21,711 nt of DNA from CAZFDE01 sp964517795 (GTDB taxonomy: Bacteria; Planctomycetota; Phycisphaerae; Sedimentisphaerales; Anaerobacaceae), in NCBI GenBank assembly GCA_964517795.1, contig CAZFDE010000042.1, forward strand, positions 1 to 21,711, given 5' to 3'. Positions 15,741-21,711 of the stretch are shown piece by piece. The notes beneath the pieces are model-generated. The model was given only the letters and a program-made list of their open reading frames with translations, was not told the origin of the DNA and made no database searches. The first letter of the stretch is position 1. Every line of letters begins with the position of its first letter. Made by a program: the position numbers and the translations under genes.

Positions 15741-16682
15741 TCATTTTTTCTTTTGTTCGTTATGTGTATTGCGTTCCCAGAAGACGCCATCGGCATATCC
15801 CTGGATGGTTTTATCTTGCTCGGCCATGTTCAGGCGTTTAAGGGCCAAACAGCAATAGTCACGATTCTGCTCGATCCCGCAAAAATGCCGACCGAGTTTT
15901 TTGGCCACGACGGCCGTCGTGCCGCTGCCTAAGAACGGATCCAATATAAAATCGCCTTCTTTTGTACCGGCTAAAATCAATTTTGCAATTAATTTTTCGG
16001 GTTTCTGGGTGGGATGCCCGGTATTTTCCGGCATCGACCAGAACGGCACGGTGATATCGCACCAGATATTCGAAGGATGGGTCAGTCGGTATTTACCATT
16101 ATCCGATTCGGCCCAGTCTTTAGGCTTGCCGTCCGCGTGGCGATACGGGGCAATCACTTTTCGTTTGAGCTTGACCGCATCAATATTGAAATAGTAATCG
16201 GTCCCGACGGTACAGAACCAAATGTCCTCGGTATTGTTTTTCCAGTTCGTTTTGGCGCCGCGGCCTTTTTCGCGTTCCCATGTAATACGGTTGCGTACGT
16301 TCAAATATTGATCCAGGATCGGGAAGACCAGATTCGACGTTCGCCAGTCGCTGCAGATATATACACTGGCCGTCGGTTTTAGTAACGGTTTCAATAACAG
16401 GATGACCGTTTCGAACCAATCCTTATAATCATCGGCCTGCTTGGATCGAAAAACATGCCCGTTATAATTTTTGGTCAGGTTGTACGGCGGATCGAGGATC
16501 AGCAGGTCAACCGCCTCTTCGGGCAGATACCGGACCGCTTTGAAAAAATCCTGACAGATGATCCGATCGACAATCTGTGTGGATTTCACGGATTCATCAA
16601 GATGAATCAAATCCGTTGCCAATTCATCCCGTTCCCGGTCACAACAGCGAATTGTCCTGTTTCGCAATGCTTTGCTTTTCAT
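15741..16682 (-). CDS. Beta-class DNA methyltransferase (N4-cytosine or N6-adenine), orphan
   Basis: A 313-residue methyltransferase of the N6_N4_Mtase family. Catalytic motif IV, LDPPYNL (63-69), comes before the AdoMet-binding motif I, LDPFLGSGTT (247-256), which is the beta-class order. Motif X-like GHPTQKPEKL (222-231) precedes motif I. The target-recognition region probably lies between about 135 and 215 and includes WEREKGRGAKTNWKNN. DPPY fits either N6-adenine or N4-cytosine, with adenine more usual. No restriction endonuclease, specificity subunit or Vsr gene is nearby, so it is an orphan enzyme or a remnant of a restriction system. The start is ATG 16682, which lacks a good ribosome binding site. 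It is followed after 26 bases by the secreted beta-helix gene, an odd partner. Confidence 0.92.
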   Translation of the reverse strand: MKSKALRNRTIRCCDRERDELATDLIHLDESVKSTQIVDRIICQDFFKAVRYLPEEAVDLLILDPPYNLTKNYNGHVFRSKQADDYKDWFETVILLLKPLLKPTASVYICSDWRTSNLVFPILDQYLNVRNRITWEREKGRGAKTNWKNNTEDIWFCTVGTDYYFNIDAVKLKRKVIAPYRHADGKPKDWAESDNGKYRLTHPSNIWCDITVPFWSMPENTGHPTQKPEKLIAKLILAGTKEGDFILDPFLGSGTTAVVAKKLGRHFCGIEQNRDYCCLALKRLNMAEQDKTIQGYADGVFWERNTHNEQKKK

Positions 16683-16715
16683 TGAGATTGCTTCTGTCTA
16701 ATATTTGCGGGAACG

Positions 16716-16744
16716 AGTGTATTTAAAAAGCGGGAAAAAATCAA
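16716..16744 (-). promoter_or_regulatory. Candidate promoter for the methyltransferase/beta-helix pair
   Basis: On the minus strand TTGATT (16744-16739), 17 bases, TACACT (16721-16716), ending about 34 bases before the ATG at 16682. The remaining intergenic DNA to 16924 shows no gene or clear terminator. Confidence 0.35.
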
Positions 16745-16924
16745 TTCGTTTTTTGTATTTCGCCTTGAGCGCGGTCCGTGGAAATGGTGCATGTTCGTCA
16801 TGGTGAGCCGGACAACGCAATCTCAGCGAAATAAGAAAAAGAGATAGACGCAACCCTTTGAGCCCGTGCAACGTCATTGCGTGTGGTTTCTACAAAATAT
16901 ATTTTCATCAACGCCCGTATCCAA

Positions 16925-17836
16925 TTAGTACACGTCCATTGAAAATTTTCTTAGCCATACGGGCCAATGGTTGCCTTCTTCAATATATCGATTCACATGG
17001 CTATCGTGATTATTGAATAATCGATTCCACTTCAGTTTCCAGACGCTGCGCAGGCCCAGTTTGTGAACGGTCCCATCGAGATAAACCCAGTTGAACAACC
17101 CGTCGTGGCGGTTGATAATAATGCGAATCATATTATCCTGGTCATTCGACTTGTTCCATGCCCAGCTTTTCGTGTCCGGGAGGGTATTGGTATGATGCGA
17201 CCATGTTGCCCGGGTTCCATTATCGCCGAACATGGGGACCTGGTTGGCCCCTTTTACATAAGGCGTTCGCCAATATGCTTCATAACATCGCGTCGGACCG
17301 CCCAGTGTTTGATTCATGATCGTCCCGCCGATCGGGCCGCCGTCATTGGGATTTTTTTCAGGATTATGGATCCAGTTGTTAACCCCATAACTGAACTTAT
17401 CGCCCTTGCGCCAGGCAACCCGCCCTCGACCAGTCGGGTCTGCAACCCGATCCGCGGCAATATAATAATATTCAGTGGGATTCCAGCGCGGATTGGGGAT
17501 ACGGTCTCCGTCATCTTGGACCCGGCTGCCGGGTTTGGTGGTTTCGGGACAAATACGAATCTCACCCTGGCTATCCCGACCGCCATAATACGGCCGTAAT
17601 TGTTCGCACCAGTTTTCATAATTATTGCTGTGACCGCCGCCCATAAAATAACCGTTGTTCTGGTCGGCATACATATAAAAAATTGAGCCCCATTGCTTAA
17701 GATGAACCATACAGGCCGATGCTTTGGCGACTTTTTTGATCTTGGCCAGCGATGGAAGCAGAATCGCCAGCAGCAAAGCAATAATCGCAATCACCACCAA
17801 CAGTTCAATCAGCGTAAAGCCCTTTCTCTTTTGCAT
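16925..17836 (-). CDS. Pseudopilin-like secreted protein with H-X9-DG domain
   Basis: A 303-residue protein with a type IV prepilin/type II secretion pseudopilin N-terminus: KRKG then FTLIELLVVIAIIALLLAILLPSL. Cleavage and methylation by prepilin peptidase is expected after Gly6. The long soluble part ends with the planctomycete H-X9-DG motif, His244 followed after nine residues by Asp254-Gly255 (HDGLFNWVYLDG). Cysteines at 77, 96 and 184 may form disulfides. Planctomycetes encode dozens of such proteins; they are thought to be surface or secretion-apparatus components, and the role of this one is unknown. The ATG at 17836 has AAGGAG 9 bases upstream. No other secretion gene is adjacent, and the gene stands alone with its own promoter. 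Confidence 0.9.
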   Translation of the reverse strand: MQKRKGFTLIELLVVIAIIALLLAILLPSLAKIKKVAKASACMVHLKQWGSIFYMYADQNNGYFMGGGHSNNYENWCEQLRPYYGGRDSQGEIRICPETTKPGSRVQDDGDRIPNPRWNPTEYYYIAADRVADPTGRGRVAWRKGDKFSYGVNNWIHNPEKNPNDGGPIGGTIMNQTLGGPTRCYEAYWRTPYVKGANQVPMFGDNGTRATWSHHTNTLPDTKSWAWNKSNDQDNMIRIIINRHDGLFNWVYLDGTVHKLGLRSVWKLKWNRLFNNHDSHVNRYIEEGNHWPVWLRKFSMDVY

Positions 17837-17886
17837 ATTCCTGGCTCCTTATCTTGAGATAAAAACAGCACAATACTCTAAAACAG

Positions 17887-17895
17887 ATTATACCA
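17887..17895 (-). promoter_or_regulatory. Extended -10 promoter for the pseudopilin gene
   Basis: On the minus strand TGGTATAAT is a perfect extended -10 (TGn TATAAT). The -35 region (TTTCCA) is weak, as is common with extended -10 promoters. The leader is about 45 bases and includes a small inverted repeat (TTATC/GATAA, 17849-17862) directly before the GGAG site. Confidence 0.55.
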
Positions 17896-18014
17896 TATGC
17901 CGGAGTATTTGGAAAGCAAAAATCGCCGTCCCCCGAAGGCCCTGATAGGCTTTATTGCGCTTTTCGTTCAATAAAACGCGTAAGTAAAGTAATTGCTTGT
18001 GGGGGGTATTATTT

Positions 18015-18146
18015 TTAGAAGCTGATTGACTTTCGGGCGGCGCGGCGGCGGCGATTAATAATTTTACGTCCCTTTTTGGATCGCATACGGGCGCGAAAAC
18101 CGCTTTTCCGGCGTTTCTTGACCTTACTGATTCGATGATTTTCCAC
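18015..18146 (-). CDS. rpmH: 50S ribosomal protein bL34
   Basis: A 43-residue, very basic protein. After a short N-terminus (ENHRISKVKKRRKS) it has the bL34 core SGFRARMRSKKGRK (from residue 15), then IINRRRRAARKSISF, matching the family in length and order. It binds 23S rRNA in the large subunit. The start is a GTG at 18146: GGAG lies 7 bases upstream, and the residue count before GFRARM (15) equals the usual 15-16. An ATG-only or length-limited gene search would miss it or start it 25 codons too early. Normally rpmH is followed by rnpA and yidC; here the downstream 178 bases hold no rnpA-like frame and then comes the pseudopilin promoter, so the gene is isolated. Confidence 0.93.
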   Translation of the reverse strand: MENHRISKVKKRRKSGFRARMRSKKGRKIINRRRRAARKSISF

Positions 18147-18201
18147 AACATATCTCCATTGACAGCATTCGTTTTGATAACGCTCAATTCGACAAATTGA
18201 T

Positions 18202-18230
18202 ATATTATGCGTTTTTTCCAATCATTTCAA
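18202..18230 (-). promoter_or_regulatory. Promoter for rpmH
   Basis: On the minus strand TTGAAA (18230-18225), a 17-base spacer and TAATAT (18207-18202), about 55 bases before the GTG start at 18146. Confidence 0.55.
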
Positions 18231-18282
18231 GATTTTTTTGTATTTGTCGACACAAGGCCCTATCGTGCCAAAAATCCGTTCC

Positions 18283-18311
18283 TTGAAATCCAAACGGCAT
18301 TTGGGTAAACT
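18283..18311 (+). promoter_or_regulatory. Candidate promoter for the oxidoreductase/phosphoesterase pair
   Basis: TTGAAA (18283-18288), 17 bases, TAAACT (18306-18311), ending 44 bases before the ATG at 18356. It has the same -35 and spacing as the divergent rpmH promoter. Confidence 0.4.
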
Positions 18312-18355
18312 AACTTGTCTATGAACAATTTCAAAATACATTCGGGAGCTTCTAT

Positions 18356-19735
18356 ATGAAACGACGTGAATTTCTCAAGACCTCAGCCGCCGCAGCCGCC
18401 TTTACCATTGTTCCTCGTCATGTGCTTGGCGGACAGGGGCATACACCGCCATCCGAGCGTGTACAGATCGGGATTATCGGCACCGGCAATCAGGGCATAA
18501 ACAACACCAAGGTTTTACTGGATATGGACGAAACCGTTGTGGTCGCTGTATGCGATCCGAACGAGGGATCCAGTGATTATCCCGGCGGCAAAACATCCGG
18601 TCGCGAACCGGCTCGAAAGCTCGTTGACGATTTTTATGCCAATTCTGCTCGCCAGGCGCCGAAATGCAGCGCCTACGCCGACTATCGCAAGATGCTCGAA
18701 GAGAATAAAGATATCGATGCGGTGCTGATCGCAGCGACGGATCATATTCACGCACCGGCGGCCATGATGGCAATCAAGACGGGCACGCATATCTATTGCC
18801 AAAAGCCCATGACACATTCGGTGTATGAAGCGCGAAAACTGACCGAGGCCGCCCATAAGGCCGGTGTTATCACCCAGATGGGCAACCAGGGCCATGCCAG
18901 TGAAGATGCGCGTCTGATCTGCGAGTGGATATGGGACGGTGCCATCGGTAATGTCACCGAGGTGCACTGCTGGACAGACCGACCCATCTGGCCGCAGGGA
19001 ATCGAGCGGCCCAAAGAAACGCCGCCGGTACCGAAAGCGCTGAATTGGGATTTATGGCTGGGGCCGGCGGCCTACCGACCGTATCATCCCGCGTACCACC
19101 CATTCAATTGGCGAGGCTGGTGGGATTTCGGCACCGGCTCGCTCGGTGATATGGGCTGCCATATTATCGACCCGGTGTTCTGGGCATTGAAATTGGGTAC
19201 CCCGACCAGCGTCGAGGCCAGTTCGACGCCGTTTACCGAAGATTCACCGCCAGTCGCATCGATCGTGCGATACCAATTCCCGGCCCGCGGCGACATGCCG
19301 GCGGTGAAAATGCACTGGTACGACGGCGGACTGATTCCGCCGCGGCCCGAAGAACTGGAACCGGGCCGACGCATGGGGATCGATAACAATGGCGTAATTT
19401 TCGTCGGCGACAAGGGTAAGCTCATGTGCGGCTGTTATGCCGAAAGTCCGCGGCTGATCCCGGAAACAAAGATGAAAGCATATCAACTCCCGGATAAAAC
19501 GATCCCCCTGTCGCCCGGGCAGATCGAAGAATGGGTTCTGGCATGTAAAGGCGGGCCCAAACCCGGTGCGAATTTTGATTACGCCGGGCCGCTGACCGAG
19601 ACGGTACTGCTGGGCAATGTCGCCATCCGTGCGCAGCGAAAGCTCGAATGGGACGCCCGGAATATGAAGATCACCAATATGCCCGAAGCGAACGAATTTC
19701 TGCACCGTCCCTATCGAGACGGCTGGTCATTGTAA
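18356..19735 (+). CDS. Tat-exported Gfo/Idh/MocA-family oxidoreductase
   Basis: A 459-residue NAD(P)-dependent oxidoreductase. The N-terminus is a Tat signal (KRREFLKTSAAAAAF, cleavage near HVLGG). The Rossmann domain starts VQIGIIGTGNQG (36-47), with AVCDPNE at the end of the second strand. The usual EKP motif is here QKPMTHS (149-155). The C-terminal substrate domain has WWDFGTGSLGDMGCHIIDPVFWAL, where Asp265 and His269 are the expected catalytic residues. The family acts on sugars, inositols and related compounds; export with its cofactor in the folded state fits the Tat signal. The ATG at 18356 has GGGAG 8 bases upstream. The next gene starts 18 bases after its stop and also has a Tat-like signal, so both probably act in the periplasm on one pathway. 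The substrate is unknown. Confidence 0.92.
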   Translation: MKRREFLKTSAAAAAFTIVPRHVLGGQGHTPPSERVQIGIIGTGNQGINNTKVLLDMDETVVVAVCDPNEGSSDYPGGKTSGREPARKLVDDFYANSARQAPKCSAYADYRKMLEENKDIDAVLIAATDHIHAPAAMMAIKTGTHIYCQKPMTHSVYEARKLTEAAHKAGVITQMGNQGHASEDARLICEWIWDGAIGNVTEVHCWTDRPIWPQGIERPKETPPVPKALNWDLWLGPAAYRPYHPAYHPFNWRGWWDFGTGSLGDMGCHIIDPVFWALKLGTPTSVEASSTPFTEDSPPVASIVRYQFPARGDMPAVKMHWYDGGLIPPRPEELEPGRRMGIDNNGVIFVGDKGKLMCGCYAESPRLIPETKMKAYQLPDKTIPLSPGQIEEWVLACKGGPKPGANFDYAGPLTETVLLGNVAIRAQRKLEWDARNMKITNMPEANEFLHRPYRDGWSL

Positions 19736-19753
19736 CATTGTGAGTATTGTTCT

Positions 19754-21604
19754 ATGGATGAAAAGGCAGATGACATGAATGAACCGATGAATCGTCGCAT
19801 TTTTATGAAAATTACCGGCCAATCTATATGCACGGCCGGATTGGGCGGCCTGTGGTTTCATGCGAATTCATACGCGAAAGGATCTGTGCGTTTTCCATCG
19901 TTCAAAGACATTGGTGACACGTTCCGCTTTGCCATTTTTGCCGATCCGCAGGTCGGCCCCACCGAAGGCGGCGCAGAAATCTACCTGAACGCCCGACGCA
20001 CCCAGATCGAAGCGATCAACGAGATCAACGCGATGGATCCCAAGCCGGCATTCGCGCTGTACCTTGGCGACCTGGTTAATTTTCCCAACAAAACATCGTT
20101 CGACAATTTTGAGAATTGCATCAAGCATGCCAAAATGCAGCAGATCCTGGTGCACGGCAACCACGACACCAGTCCGCCCTACACGCTGTTCAAGGAAGTC
20201 GCTCAACGGGTTTCGGGCATCGACGAGGTCTTTTTCTCGTTCGATCTGGGCCCGTGGCATTTTATCGGCCTGCCGTGCAATTTACCGGGCAAAAAACCCG
20301 TTCAACAGCGGATCGAAAAACAAATGCTCTCGTGGCTGGCCGCCGATTTACGCATCAACAAAGACCGCCCGACGATCGTTTTCGAGCATTTGCACACCAT
20401 GCCGCAAGGCCTGACACAAACCGAATTTTACACATTCCGGCTGGAGCTTCGCCGGCGGCTGATGGATCTTTACACCCGCTACGGCAACGTCAAATGGTAT
20501 TTTAACGGTCATGTGCATAACGGGATCCAGGCCTCGCTGAAAACCGCCTGGACGTATCAAGGCATCAACTTCATTACCGCCCCGACGATCATTCAGCCGC
20601 GCCCGTTCGGCGAAGAATTGCCCGAATATGCTCAGGGATCATCCACCGGCGGTTATTACCTGATCGTCGATATCAACGGTGACGATGTGACCGTTAAGGG
20701 GCGGTTAGTCGGCGTGGATAAACCCTATATCTATCCGAAGCAATTTAGAGAATACACCGATGATATCGAACCGAGGTGGTTTAAGACATTAGCGGAAGCT
20801 CGACCGGAAAAAGAACTTGAAAACGGCAATTTCGAAAACGATCTTGCGGGCTGGCAGGTCTGTTACCGCTATATCGCCGATGAAGATCCGGCCTATGTCT
20901 TCAAAACCCAGTCCGAGATCAAACATTCCGGCACTCGGGCGTTGTATATCATGACTCAGGCCAAACCGCCCAAATGGTGGGCCAATGATGAAATTACCGA
21001 AATTTATCAAAATGTCATTAATCCCCGCGGCGGTGATCCGGTTCTCAAGGCATGTTATTATCTCAGGCAGCGGTATTCTAACGGTGGCGGTTACATTCGT
21101 ATCCATGCGATGAGAAATAGCGGCTTGAAGTGCCTGATGATGTTCAAACTCGGCGAAAATGAATACGACAGTATTTATTATCCCAACTTTGTCGGATGCG
21201 GATTGCTCGGCGAACCCGGCGGGTGGCGATTCTTGCAGGACTGCGCAAAAGAAAAGAGGGCTATGTTCTGGGATATTCCCGACGCGACCGAAAAGTGGCA
21301 TGAGTTAACTGTCAATATCGCCAGTCTGTATGATTCGGTCTGCGGCCGATCCGGTGCATTTAATACGCTTGGTGTCAACAAGATCTTTGTCGGCCTGGGA
21401 ACGTGGGCGAATTGCGAGCCCGGTTCCAGGTGCGGCATGTATTTTGACGATATCGAACTGACCGCCGCTCAGTACACAGTCGATTCGATGGTTGACGATC
21501 AGCCCCTAAAAACCGATGCGTCCGTGTTTGAAACGCAATTCGGCCAGTGCATCATCGACAACCACGAACAACGAAAAAAAGAGCGTGAAACCGGATACCG
21601 ATAA
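19754..21604 (+). CDS. Tat-exported calcineurin-like metallophosphoesterase with C-terminal beta-sandwich domain
   Basis: A 616-residue protein. Near the N-terminus is a Tat-type signal (NRRIFMK at 13-19, then a hydrophobic stretch to about 41). The metallophosphoesterase domain has all metal-site motifs: FADPQ (62-66), LGDLVN (104-109), VHGNHD (133-138), EHLH (211-214) and GHVH (252-255). After about 350 residues a second region begins ELENGNFENDLAGWQVCYRY and contains SGTRALYIM, a pattern typical of carbohydrate-binding-like jelly-roll domains. The protein probably hydrolyses a phosphate ester, perhaps on a glycan or lipid, outside the cytoplasm. The start is uncertain: ATG 19754 lacks a ribosome binding site, while ATG 19775 has AAAAGG about 8-9 bases before it and keeps the whole Tat motif. 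It is the second gene of the pair with the oxidoreductase. Confidence 0.88.
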   Translation: MDEKADDMNEPMNRRIFMKITGQSICTAGLGGLWFHANSYAKGSVRFPSFKDIGDTFRFAIFADPQVGPTEGGAEIYLNARRTQIEAINEINAMDPKPAFALYLGDLVNFPNKTSFDNFENCIKHAKMQQILVHGNHDTSPPYTLFKEVAQRVSGIDEVFFSFDLGPWHFIGLPCNLPGKKPVQQRIEKQMLSWLAADLRINKDRPTIVFEHLHTMPQGLTQTEFYTFRLELRRRLMDLYTRYGNVKWYFNGHVHNGIQASLKTAWTYQGINFITAPTIIQPRPFGEELPEYAQGSSTGGYYLIVDINGDDVTVKGRLVGVDKPYIYPKQFREYTDDIEPRWFKTLAEARPEKELENGNFENDLAGWQVCYRYIADEDPAYVFKTQSEIKHSGTRALYIMTQAKPPKWWANDEITEIYQNVINPRGGDPVLKACYYLRQRYSNGGGYIRIHAMRNSGLKCLMMFKLGENEYDSIYYPNFVGCGLLGEPGGWRFLQDCAKEKRAMFWDIPDATEKWHELTVNIASLYDSVCGRSGAFNTLGVNKIFVGLGTWANCEPGSRCGMYFDDIELTAAQYTVDSMVDDQPLKTDASVFETQFGQCIIDNHEQRKKERETGYR

Positions 21605-21711
21605 ATTACGGAACGGGCATCCCTGCCCAATGTATTCCAAACACCCTTTTCAACCCTTAACCCGAATATTTCATAAATTTCTGTGAAGGTTGTTTTTTGC
21701 GTATATGCAGT
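21605..21711. other. Downstream intergenic end of window
   Basis: A short hairpin GGGCA (21614-21618)/TGCCC (21623-21627) follows the phosphoesterase stop, but there is no T-run right after it. Nothing else is recognised before the window ends. Confidence 0.35.

Noticed and set aside
15741..16682. Complete restriction-modification system
   Set aside because: No endonuclease, specificity subunit or defence gene lies on either side; the neighbours are a beta-helix lipoprotein and a pseudopilin.
18015..18355. Origin of replication next to rpmH
   Set aside because: There is no dnaA, dnaN, rnpA or gidA nearby, and only one imperfect DnaA-box-like string (TTTTCCACA), which lies at the start of rpmH itself.
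1..21711. CRISPR arrays, tRNA genes, insertion sequences, prophage
   Set aside because: I saw no regularly spaced repeats, cloverleaf-type sequence, transposase motifs or phage structural genes.

Overview
The window looks like a chromosomal segment of an anaerobic or marine planctomycete, probably of the Phycisphaerae/Sedimentisphaerales type. This placement is an inference from gene content: two exosortase-sorted PEP-CTERM proteins, a pseudopilin with the H-X9-DG motif typical of planctomycetes, a Tat-exported Gfo/Idh/MocA oxidoreductase, a Tat-lipoprotein sulfatase, a beta-helix glycosidase-like lipoprotein and large membrane-TPR proteins. There is no rRNA, tRNA, insertion sequence, CRISPR array or phage gene. 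Most genes have clear GGAG-type ribosome binding sites, and several long extended reading frames start too early.

Layout, left to right. (1) 1-1256: a minus-strand formylglycine-enzyme-fold PEP-CTERM protein that lacks the catalytic cysteine pair, behind a promoter with two perfect consensus hexamers. (2) 1257-2954: a minus-strand N-sulfoglucosamine-sulfatase-like lipoprotein with a duplicated C-terminal unit. (3) 3105-5368: a plus-strand operon of the archaeal-type early shikimate pathway, ADH synthase then 3-dehydroquinate synthase II, followed by a broken mgtC-like gene. (4) 5541-6185: a second, unrelated PEP-CTERM protein. (5) 6224-11311: minus-strand carA preceded by two tandem TMTC-like membrane-TPR proteins. 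(6) 11459-13267: a divergent sodium:solute symporter with a strong terminator. (7) 13534-16682: a minus-strand pair, a beta-class DNA methyltransferase followed by a secreted beta-helix glycosidase-like lipoprotein. (8) 16925-17836: a pseudopilin-like secreted protein. (9) 18015-18146: rpmH for ribosomal protein bL34, with a GTG start and no rnpA beside it. (10) 18356-21604: a plus-strand pair of Tat-exported proteins, a Gfo/Idh/MocA oxidoreductase and a metallophosphoesterase with a C-terminal binding domain.

How the genes fit together. Sulfatase, beta-helix protein, oxidoreductase, phosphoesterase and symporter are scattered single genes or pairs. They match a lifestyle of degrading sulfated or complex polysaccharides outside the cytoplasm and importing the products, but they do not form one polysaccharide-utilisation locus. 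ADH synthase plus DHQ synthase II make 3-dehydroquinate without DAHP, and carA feeds arginine and pyrimidine synthesis; these are housekeeping genes embedded among accessory ones. I see no clear new multi-gene defence or mobile system. The most unusual points are the archaeal-type shikimate entry, the TMTC-like tandem, the sulfatase C-terminal duplication, the methyltransferase/glycosidase pairing and the isolated rpmH.
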